Source of the DNA: Ascaris suum | Taxonomy: Eukaryota; Nematoda; Chromadorea; Rhabditida; Ascarididae | DNA length: 64,000 nucleotides | NCBI GenBank assembly: GCA_013433145.1 | Contig: CM024176.1 | Span: forward strand, 1,486,349 to 1,550,348 | Direction of reading: 5' to 3' | Shown here: positions 12,134 through 22,914 of the stretch, piece after piece | Position numbering within the stretch: position 1 is the first letter of the stretch | How the letters are laid out: the number at the start of each line of letters is the position of its first letter | Program-made: the position numbers and the translations under genes | Notes under the pieces: generated by a model | Databases searched by the model: none | What the model saw: only the letters and a program-made list of their open reading frames with translations | Told to the model about the DNA's origin: nothing

Positions 12134-13907
12134 GCACCAACTCACATGGACGTGATTTATACTAATGCACTATGCAAATATGATTTAAAAATAGCGTCGA
12201 ATTGTTCTTGCGAAGTTGGAAAAAATAAATATGCAATTAGCTCGTCGAAATTCTTCTATAAATGCTCATCTAATAAAAATAGGCGATAAAGATTATTTCT
12301 TGAAGCTATACTTTATTCTAGAATTTCAAAGAATTTTCAGCATAAATCTAAATAACGAATATTTTCTAGTAGAAAAATTTTCAACTAATATAAACTCTCA
12401 AATGATAATATTTATTCAAATGCTTAATAGAAAGGAAGTTTTGAATTTCTTTTTTTTTTGCATTTCAAATATTTACACGTTTTTTTTTTCTCTCTCTTGA
12501 AAAAGTTTTGAAAATGAATGGAGAGAAAAGTTCAAGATAAGAGGGGAGGATATAAAAGAAAAGAATACATATATTGAGTTTTAATTTGGTTAAATTGCTA
12601 AACAAATTTTTCCATATTTATTCAATCCGAGAAAAAGTTGCTAAACAAATTCATACTTTTCAACATGCGAAAAACATTAATGAGAGAAAAAATAAAGAGC
12701 TGCAAGAGATGATCAGTTCAACCGTATCAAATAATTGATGAATAATGCATTATGTTCATTTATATGGTACGGTACGAACATGTTTGCACGAGCACCTGTC
12801 GGTGATGAGCCTTCGGAGTGTTGGTGCACCGGAGTGGTATCTGTGTGGAGGTATGAGGGAGATTGTGTGGTGCTTTGTGGGCTCATGGTCTTGCATCTTC
12901 TCATAAGTGATGCGTTTCCTTGTTTAACCGAGAGTGGCTTTATCTGAGAGCAGTCATTGAGACGTTTTGTATGTCAACAGATGAAACCTTCCCCTCTGCA
13001 TCCCCGCCGATCCCACTCACTTCACAACGTTTCACCCCCCCCCCCCCCCTGTCTGTAAGGCTTGCAAACCAGTATCACTTTCATCCATCCTCTCTCCCTT
13101 AGGATTTCGAGCATGCCAGTCTCACCCTCTGTGTAAAAAGAGAATATATCTTTATGGCCAATAATATCGCTAAGGCTGAAGTTAAAAAGATTGGAGGGGT
13201 GAAAAACAACACAACGAGTGTTTTTCCTCGGGGTTAAATTCATCGCCAGTCTAGATCATAACGATGACCGTGTTTGACTGCTGCACAAAGTTTTAGTAAG
13301 TTGATCAAGATCACGTCTGTACCGTAGCAGGCAAGTAAATAATAAACTATGATTATCGTTGTTATATTCTTACTTAAATACAATTATAGGTTTATAGCTT
13401 ATTTATTCGAGGGGAGAGGTCATATTTTAGAATGCGGGTTTCATTCACTAAGGAGAAAGAAGTAATCCAGCGGCGGTGTGTTCTAAGAGTGAAAGAATGA
13501 ATTCACCTGTTAAAAAAATGCAAACTAGTTTAGTTGAAACTTTTAATGCTTACCGTTGTTAAAATGCGCTCATTGATATCAACAGGAGGTAATTGTGATA
13601 AGGGCTTTCGTCCAAAGGCGTATAGTAAAATGGTGTCTCACTGTAGCTCCCAGAGCAGACCCAGAAGGCTTCTAAAGGAATAGGGCTAGAGTAAGACTTC
13701 CGCTGAAAAGTGACTTCAGTGCAAGGTCAAATGGTACTCGATTTCATCCTTTTTATTTTAATTCCACAAATTTACTGCTTCCGGTCTGGATTCCTTTCCG
13801 TTCTCGTTGACCACGATCAAGGTTATTGTTAACGATACAGCCGTATATTGCATTTTTTCTTCTAATACTGATAATGACCGCAATGATCGTCGTATTGAGG
13901 TAGCGGA
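12134..13907. other. Intergenic, includes a poly-C tract
   Basis: AT-rich DNA upstream of NDUFB10 with a run of about 15 C at 13035-13049. Several ORFs of 60-95 codons occur on both strands but none shows splice context or a familiar product. No convincing gene. Confidence 0.4.
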
Positions 13908-16900
13908 ATGCCAGAAGCGGTCAACACTGAGGGCCTCACACCGCAGCAGATACGACGTGCTCAAGATCGTAAGGAATGGGAGGCTTATTGGCAGGTTCCT
14001 GTTTCGTTCTTTTGATTTTTTTTTTTTTAAAGACTTCTTCGGCGTTATTGTCCCACTCACTAACAACGATTTAGCCAGCAAAAAATTTTCAACTCCTCTG
14101 AACGAAGAGTGGCGGGGGGGGGGGGGGAGGTGAGTGAGGAGGGGAGAGAGAACAAAACCACATAATTTTTTGATTTCGTAAACTTTATGCAGTACGCTAG
14201 TTAAGTAAAAAGCCTCTAGAACAGCCAGCCCATCGATGTCAGTTATCAAGTCATAGCTTTACGATCTTGCAAATTATCCATTCAAATCCGCTATCACCCT
14301 ACTCTTTGGCTATATCGTTGCGCTCATTCCGATATCGCTATGGTATCGATAGGTCATCGACTTTGGTTGTCTTCTTCGTTATTTTTCTTTCTTTTTTTTT
14401 GCCGCTTTTATTCCAATTATGTTTATAAACCTGAATTTTGAAGTATCAGATTTGAAACTTAATGCAGCGACTAAGTTCTTGATTATTTAATAAAGTTGAA
14501 TTATTTCTAGCGGAAAACAGAAACTTTCTAGTCATTTTGAAATAAATTGTTCTATGTTTCCATTGGAAAAAAAAATTCTCCGAAACCGAAAAATCCGCCT
14601 TCGTTGTTCTTGTTGGGGATCGAGGGAGAACGATAAAAGAGGATTAATATAGGCATGCACTTGTTGCATTTAGAATGCTACAATGGTTCCGTTTTTCAAT
14701 TCATCACCACTTTTATGTAATCATGAGTGTCATCATTTATGCGACCATGAGTCTGAAAATCTGTCTTGACAGGTCGTTTTTATTCGCTTCTCTCCGATGA
14801 TTGCCTTAGTTTTTTCTAGATTCGCGATCTTGACAGTCAAGGAACCTATTACCCAAGATTGAAGTACTATGCGAATAGAGCGTTCGATTTTCCGGCCACA
14901 TGGTTCAGAGGTGAGTGAGTTTTGCATTTTGAAGGTTCATCTAGGTGAAACCTTTTCCTGGATCATTCGAGCTGTCGGGATTTGCAGATATCTCACTTCA
15001 TGCCTAGGTCTTATGTCTACTCATTCTCTGTCCAGTGTAATTGAATAGTTCTGAGAGCAACGTTGAGATACGAGCAATTGTGCTGTATAGAGGCAAACTC
15101 CAAACTCCATCTGTTAGATGAAGAAAATGCATTCAGTGTGATTTGTTATCAACCAATCACTATTACTAGTGATATCGATTAGCTGTTTATAGAAAAGATT
15201 GTGGAACCGTTGCATGACCGGTACCGACTACCGTACTACCACAGGAAGTTGAATCGCGTACCGGAAATCGACGAGTGCGGCGTAAACGATAAGGGCTGTT
15301 ACTATGAAGCTAATGAACAGTTTCGACTGGACAAGTTCTTGTTTTCTCTCTCTCCGTCTTGCATTTATCCGATGAAATTCCCTTGCATTAATTTTTTTCC
15401 ACCTTTCTATCGAGTTCCAGTTTTATGTAATATACAAATCCATGGTTACGGGCCTGATTTAAATCTGCATCACGATAAGGGGCGAGATCACATTTAACCT
15501 ACACTCTTTAGTGATGACTCGGGACTGTTTGCAACAACGGTATGGATCTGATTAAATCCATTTCTGCTCACCTTACGACACAATGAGTTGTTGATGCCTT
15601 TCCAACAGTGATAAGATGATCGTTTTTTAAAGAATATCAGAGATACGATCAGCGTAGTGGTTTATTTGACGTTTCGATACCCTCTACTGCTTTGAAGGAA
15701 AAGCATGCATATTGCCACAAGTTTTTAAGGAGTATTGAGATGCTCTTGCAGTATTAGGGGAGAGTAAGCAGGGAGTACCATTTCACCGGGTTTGTACAGC
15801 GTTCTTCCTCTACTAGGAGTTAAGGGTGTTTTGATGATGTTTTAGATGCGCAACTCAAGTACACTACTTCTTAATTTCAGGATGGTCGATGGCTATATAC
15901 TGCAGATCCTTCGAGGTCGAGTTGAACGTTGCATCAACTTCAACAACCCAAATTTTTCGCCTTGCGCACAGGTAGCTTTGTGGCTCCCTTCAATTAGATA
16001 GGATATTATTACTGCCTTCTGTTTTATGGTTCAAACCATTTTTCCATCCGTCTCTCTGCAGTGAAAGAAGAGATCGGTCCTTCATTTCCTATGATTTAGC
16101 GAGTGAATTGTTGTGCATTTTCCGTAATCGAATAGACTTCATGATTGTTTGCCATACTTAAAAATTGCTAGTGCTAATTACAGGTGATCGAAGATTTAGA
16201 GGAGAGCGAGTTGAATTTCTTCATAAAATACGGTGAGCTTGGATCAGAGGCGGATGTTCGTGACGCCTACATGAAGCAAAAGCATCGCATGATCTGGGAA
16301 AGAAGACATCCGGAGATTATGGCCGAACGTGAGGCCGCACTCAAGGTATTGCTTTGCTTGGCCATTAGGCTTCTTTCAAAGGGTGGTTTCTTTCAACAGT
16401 TTTGAATTGAACGTGTAACATATCGAGGTTTCAAAGGAGGAGAATTCTTTCTTTTTTCATAGCCCAGTTTAATATATTTTCATTGAGCAATGCATTGATG
16501 ATTTTATTCTTTGAATCTGTATGTTTTTCGTGTGCGGTAACTATGCGATAGAGTGTGACGTCATATATCTTCGTGGTGAATGTTCGCTACTTCTCATTCA
16601 CTTTTTTTTTCACAGAAAGTCGTGAGAAATCGATGGCTGAGCGTCAGCATGTTGTTTTGCAACTTCTTGACAGCATATAACAATGTATAGATTTGTTTCT
16701 ATGTGTAGGTAATTTTGTTTGTTCATGCAGATATTATATCTTATTGTGAAACAAATAGCTCATCTGTCTCGTTAGTAGTGCAGAGCCATTTGAACATGCA
16801 TTTTATCAAAGAGGGGGCATAAGGTTCATTCATGGATGCATTCATGATGCCATTTTTTATCTTCGAGTAGCATATAATAACTATTTCTATCCTGAAACAC

Positions 16901-17853
16901 GAGAAATTTCGATGGCGAAATGTAAGTGGGGCGGTGGGCGGTGTTTTTCGTCAGGCGAGGAGGGTAAGGACAGGCATGACACTTCTGAAGCAGTGGCGTC
17001 ATGGGCACTGTACTCAAAAAAACATGCTACCTTTGGGATCACGACCCACCAAAAAAGGTCTCCTCTGATTTGGGGGTAACCTGATATGAAATAATTGAGA
17101 ACTGAATGGTTTTGATTGCTTGTTGTGCTTAAAGTTGGCTTTGTAAGTAAATGTATTTCATTTCTATGTAAGTTGTCCTTAACGTTGTTACCTGAAACCT
17201 TATTGATTCAGTTTAGTGGTTCGACGTTTGTCTGAGCATTGGTGGCCGTTCTTGCGTGCATAGTAATGCAATGGTTTTGTTTAAGAACATATTATGGTAC
17301 GTTCGGCATAATAGGTGCTAAATTTTGGCTTTTTTTTTCGGTGATAGAAAAGGGGAGGCAACTTCATCGGCTTTTCTCGTCGTTGGTTGAAGATAATTTT
17401 TGTTCGGCGAATCTTATTGTTCACCATAAGCTGTCAGTACACCCACATTCTATCTCCTATCCCTTCTCTTTGTGCGCTTTCCTTACTCCTGCTCTCTACT
17501 GACCATAAAAACGGGAGCTGCAAAGGAGAGCACAAACGGATTCCGCAGATTCGTAGCTCCATGCTTTAGAATGATGCCTCTCTAAACCTTCTGTCGCTAG
17601 TTTTTATCGAGGTTCTTTATAGGATCATAAAGCGAAACTAGCTGCTGGTGAATTCGATTATTCATTCTGGAAGAAGGGCATGTTCTATCAGGACAAGAAG
17701 AACTACGAACCACCCTATGAAAATTTCCTGAGCAAAGCGACCGTCGAGGGCGACAAGCCGTTGTCGAAGGATTGGGCCTACTACAAGAAATTGAAGGAAG
17801 ATCCCGAATTTGACAAGGAACAGGGCAAGACGAGTAGCTATTCGATCTTCTAG
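13908..17853 (+). CDS. NDUFB10: NADH:ubiquinone oxidoreductase subunit B10 (NDUFB10/PDSW)
   Basis: Complete six-exon gene: 13908-13994, 14820-14910, 15193-15334, 15881-15971, 16184-16345, 17623-17853. Phases agree throughout and give 267 residues. The protein is an accessory subunit of mitochondrial complex I, located in the membrane arm. Family features seen: the YYHRKLNRVPEIDEC segment followed by a Gly-Cys-Tyr-Tyr-Glu-Ala block (vertebrate YYHRQYRRVPDITEC...MYEAE), then VERCINFNNPNFSPCAQ supplying more of the conserved Cys, and a charged helical region with KQKHRMIWERRHPEIM. It is longer at the C terminus than the vertebrate protein, with an extra FWKKGMFYQDKKNYEPPYEN tail. I chose ATG 13908 because it opens a phase-0 exon in frame with the rest and has AG signals just upstream that could accept a trans-spliced leader. 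AATAAA lies at 17967-17972. Confidence 0.93.
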
Positions 17854-17966
17854 TCGACTTATTCTTCTATTCTGTTCTAGCCAAGTGTGTATGTTATTGC
17901 CGTTTTCGACTTGCTTATTGGTGGGGTGGTTTAATTTAAGAGGAAATTATTTAGATGCGGTTTCCC

Positions 17967-17972
17967 AATAAA
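17967..17972 (+). terminator. Polyadenylation signal AATAAA (NDUFB10)
   Basis: Canonical signal about 115 bases after the NDUFB10 stop codon. Confidence 0.6.
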
Positions 17973-19739
17973 TAGATTATTAAAGTCTTTTCCGAAATGC
18001 AAGAGTTGGTGATAGGTGTTCGGTGTTCACCTGTGAAATTGCGGTCCATCGTCCGTTGATGTCGGCTTTCTTCGGTAGGTATTCCATATACAGTAGCTTT
18101 GTTAGTTGAAGTAACTCTGTCTGTATGTATGAGCTTGATTCATTTTCATCGGTAACATACCCATTTTTCTTCATATTTGTGTTAATTTCGATTGCATGAG
18201 TGGTACTGATCATGTGGGATTAGCTGTGGATCGTACCGCTTAGAGTGATCTTTCGGCTGATTGTAAAATTTATGAGGTCATTAAAGGGTCGAACTTTGCA
18301 CAGTATTGCGGTTGTAGTTGTTGTAGGATAATTAGGTATTTCTCGACCGTTGTTTAGATGAATTGTTGTTGCTGAGGCAGTGAGTATATAAATTGCGTCC
18401 TTTTATTGTTTTATTTCGCATTCCATGATCGAAAAAAGCAATACACGGAAGGACAATATGTGGCTCCTTAGACCTTAACGGGTATCGCAAGGGAATCAAG
18501 AATTTCTGACGAGAAGGGAGGAGAAGGTTGACATGATTACGAAAACGATGGGATTCTCCGACTTTGCTGAGCCACATCGATTGAAAGAATTTTAACGCAG
18601 CAAATGAATTATCTCTCAGTTAGCGGCAGTGCTTTGTTTTCGTGTAGTGGTTATCATATACTACTGCAATAGACGTGAGTAATTGGTAATGTAGGCTTTT
18701 ATACCACTGTTGCAAGGAGGTTGGGTTTGGTGCGCGTATAATATAGTGTTAGGTATTGTGAAATGTGAAGGTGAATATTATTCGCATATATAGATTAGGA
18801 GTACCAACATCTCTACGAAGACGATATTGAGATGTGGGATGGCAGAGGATTGAAGCTTGCATGTCATTCTCGAAAAGTTCGATTCTGCCAGAGAAGTGTG
18901 CGAACAGGCCCGAGTGATGTGGAGCAACAAATAGCACCGTTATGTCCATTCTTGCTTATGTCGACACGCATTTGAGCATTCCTTCGAGTTGTGGAAGTGA
19001 CTTCATAGCTTGTTTCATCGACGGAGACTTGGTCAACATCGCTTTTAGATGGCAGGAAGAACTCTCGGAAGCATCTTATAGACGTAACGCTATAAATTTG
19101 CATTTATAACGAGCGGTGCGAGAAGCTTGTGTCCGGAAGTGTATGCATATTATCAGTATGCAGATATGCCCCTAAATCCAGTAGTTTCATATCGGAGGCT
19201 GCTGAAACTGTGGTTCTAAATTTTTTGCGCATAAAATTTGCATTACAAGTTGACACCTGATAAGTTGATTTGTCAATCTTCGAAGAAGTTCTACATATAC
19301 GGGTTATTAGAAATTTGCATGAGTTTACGATGGGCCTTCACGTTTTTTGTAAACTAATGGATTTATACGAGGGATCGGTTCGATTAAAGTATGAATGTTT
19401 TAGCAAATACGTTTGATTTATTCTGGAGATGTTTTAAACTGGTTGCTTCGTTCGTACAATGCGACTGCGAAAGCCCATGTGGGTGGACAGCTAATTTGAT
19501 TAGGTGACATAAACGTCGCCACTGAATTGTCTTGATCACCTGCCATCTATGACGCCAGGTGGGGATGAATATGTATTACCGCGAATATTAAACTGCCATT
19601 AACGAAGGAAATTACCAAATATGAAACATTTTCTTCGAACTTCATCGAAGAAGCCGTTTTTAATTCGACAACAGCTTCAAAGTCGTTCACCATCTCATCA
19701 TCTCTTATCATCAACTCCTCCCAATCCACAACAATAATG
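17973..19739. other. Intergenic, no gene recognised
   Basis: Short minus-strand ORFs (17980-18213, 18332-18577, 18864-19103, 19547-19735) are present. The last has natural codon use and lies directly downstream of the SXP tail relic on the same strand, but I recognise no product and find no splice context. Confidence 0.4.
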
Positions 19740-20200
19740 TGTACAAGTTGTCATTGTCAAATGGCCTTTCAGGATCAGAAGGTCCGTTTCGCATGAAGGG
19801 TCCTCCTTGCAGACCCTTTTTTTTTAAACGTTCGCCTTGTGGAGGATTTCCGTTTCTTTCAGCAAGTCTCCCTTGCCCCAGATTCCTTTTCGGCCTAAAT
19901 GGTCCGTTTTCTCGGACACCTCGCCTTGCGGAGGATTTCCGTTTTGCTCGGGAGGTCCACCTTTTCGTGCACTGCTACGCATTCTAAAGCCAAAAAGAAT
20001 CCATTAATAACAGAGTGTCCATTTTCACAGGAAAGTTCGTTTTTTTCCGGAGTCCCCACTTTGCCCAAAACGTCCACCTTGTCTGGAATTTCTGTTTTCC
20101 CTAAAAGATCGCCTTGTTCGTTAATTCCGATTTGCCCGTATTGTCCACCATTAATACCCGGAAGTTGTGTGCGCTCATACGTGTCCTAGGACCAAAACGA
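19740..20200 (-). pseudogene. Relic of an SXP/RAL-2 C-terminal repeat tail
   Basis: On the minus strand this segment holds degenerate units of the same 36-bp pattern found in the SXP gene at 22.9 kb: repeated ACGGAAATCCTCC(A/G)CAAGG blocks, and a GPRTRM...HNF motif at its upstream end that corresponds to GPRVRRRAPQFP in the intact tail. The original frame is broken by several frameshifts and stops, with the longest surviving ORF (19895-20077) in an alternative frame. No counterpart of SXP exons 1 or 2 is visible upstream. It is best read as the remains of a fourth family member, or of a duplicated tail exon. Confidence 0.65.
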
Positions 20201-22914
20201 GTATTTAAACTCGAATATTTAAAATTTAATCAGCATAAGCATACAGCAATAACGGCGTGCGACGTGCGTATATAAGAAAATAATATCCATGATATTCATA
20301 AGTTCAGATGGCGGATGTTGCACGCATGCGTGATGAAATCCTCCCACACCAGTGCATTAATAAATTTAGGACTACGCGTATTGATTCCTCGACCGACGAA
20401 ATTACTCTTACGAAATCTTACTGTATTTCAAGGTAAACAGCTAATAATTCTAGTAAGTTTTAATGCATTTCAATAATTCCCTTACAGCATTTATCAGCTT
20501 CCATGTAAGGTGAACAATTATAAGCTTCAACGATACTTACAACATTCACGAATACGCAAATAACTTGGTACAGTGTTAATAAATGGGTGGCGATCGTAAG
20601 CGACATAAATTATTCGCAAATATCGACAACGCGTGCATATCCACTCATTCAGATGATTCATATTTAGTAATAGCTTTTGAGAAATTAAATATTGAAAACT
20701 TGAAGACGGCAAACTTTAGCAATTGTAGGTACACCTTTCTTGTTTACCGTCCATTTTTGCTAAACCTTTATAATTTTTTGATGATAGATCGTTGAATTTG
20801 AAAGTATTGCAGCTCTTCAACAATATAGAATCCGAAAAGGATACGTCCAAAAAGAAGCCCAATTAAACCGGTAATAAATCACAAGATAGTCGAGTATGGC
20901 GACAAACCGGATACGAGAAAGTCCAAACGGAAGATTCATAAGTCGCATGATTAAATTTGGAAACGGTTTATATATCGTGTTCACTAGTTGTTTTGTGAGT
21001 TAGGGTGTCATTCTTTGAACGGCATATTTATCACTAATCTTTATGGGCCTAAGATAGAAATGCACATCTTCATTCACTTTATGCAATCCCTTTGTTGAAC
21101 TCAAAGAGGATGGTGTGGACGTCATTTTTTTTTTTTAATTTGCGGATGGCTCAACAAATTTTTGCACTTTGAGGATTTCATCACTTACATATTTATTTAT
21201 CTTCGAAATCTGTCGATATTCGTTCAGCAACGTTTTTTTTTTTGTTTGCACTTTGCAAATTTCATCATTATTAATCTTGTTCTGACAATTTCGTCACTGT
21301 TTATCTCATTTTTCGCTTCAGCAATTTTTTATTTCCTGATATTTTCACTTCTTTTCCTCGCTAAGCCGCAAAACATATATGGATTATGAACGAAACTTCT
21401 GGATGTGCATCATGTGATGATCGCTTTCGTAAGATAAGAACAACGGGATGGAGCATACTGAGCCGAGGTCCCATCGTGCATGAACATGAGACCCTGTTGT
21501 TCTACAAAAGGCACCACCTTCCCACTTAACATCTCCAGGTACGAGTTGGTTCCACAGTTTTCGCAAAAAAGAACGATCCTGAAAAGTTTTTCGATCAGAC
21601 TCCTGCCCAATCTTACGCCCAGGAACATTAAGCTGTCGATTGATTATCTGCTGGGGGTTTGTAACAGATCAATGCACGACATTATGATGATTCATATGGC
21701 CGTTAAGCTTGAAAACTGCTTAATCAGACCAAAAAATTTTCTCGATGTTGACGTCTTTTTTTCATGTTCTTCAGAAAAGCTGCAAAAAATTCGACTCCTT
21801 AATCAGACCAAAAAAAAAAATCTTTCAAAAAAAAACAAAAAAAAGGTGCCACCTAAAATTTGGTACTTCGTCTCCTTCGATTCGCTGGCCGCGACTGTTC
21901 GCTGCGAGCTGCATCCTAAACGGTACTCCTTTCTTCAAAATTAATGACATTAGTCTTGATCACCCTGGAGTCATGCGATGGCGTGGAGAAGTGCTCAGGC
22001 ACTGTCCGGCAATTCCAGCGAAGCTGTCATATTCATAATGAAGATTCACAATCAAGATGCGTTCTTGTGGCTAGCACCTGTTAAAACTCATCCCACCATA
22101 AAATTAAAACCTTTTTAGCCATTGAACTAAAAAAAAAAACTGGCACAATACACAAAAGGCTAATAAAGATATCGATGGCGAAACAGTGCACTCGTACTGC
22201 AGAGTCACCCTCAAGAGACAACATTTGATGCTGCCATTCATATTTGTATCCGATGATTCAGAACATTTGATCTTCGCTTATGTTCATCATTTCTTCTCAA
22301 TTATTATTCGCCATATATCTTTCATCATTTATTGCAAACTTACACCTTTAGAGTGCACAACCACGAAGGGTATCCAAATGCACTTATGTATGCAAATTAA
22401 TCTTTCTTCGGTGCTCACAATTCTTTATAGGTGAGGATATTTCGCCGAATAAAATTTGCATCATATTTTAGCATTTCTATTTTCAAATTAATTCATCAGC
22501 TTCTAATGCATATCTAACCAGTTAAATGCTTCTTCAAGTTATTTGCATATTTGAGACTATCACATCGAGATGGTGTAGTCTAAACACTTCGCGAAAAATC
22601 TATCTCATAGCAATTTTAACGTCATATTTAATGTTCATGACGAAATTGCCATATGTGACGCCATTGTTGCGCTGAATTCTTCTTCAAATGCCTCATTCCC
22701 ACGTACAATGCGATCCCATATAAAAGAATCTGATACAGATAGATCCACAAGCGAATGGTTTTTTTTTTTTTGACAAATATGTCGTAGAACAAAAGACCAA
22801 TCATTTTCAATAAATGACATTAAAGATGAGAATTATCACGCACGTAGGGAAGATCTTTTGTAATGTTCAGTGAAAAAGGCTCATTCATTATTGCTGGCTT
22901 GTCTTCACTGTCGT
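20201..22914. other. Gene-poor region around the transposase-like relic
   Basis: Apart from the possible transposase fragment I see no gene. A short element, CTTAATCAGACCAAAAAA, occurs twice (about 21718 and 21799). Other ORFs are short and unrecognised. Confidence 0.4.
21384..21650 (-). pseudogene. Possible mariner/Tc1-like transposase relic
   Basis: A minus-strand frame (21410-21628) contains GTNSYLEMLSGKVVPFVEQQ followed by MFMHDGTSAQYAP. This resembles the Y-L-x-(M/L)-L...F-x-Q-D-G-A-x-x-H-(Y/F) stretch around the second catalytic Asp of mariner/Tc1-superfamily transposases. The flanks are frameshifted and I found no terminal inverted repeats. The match is short, so this is a suggestion only. 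Confidence 0.4.
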
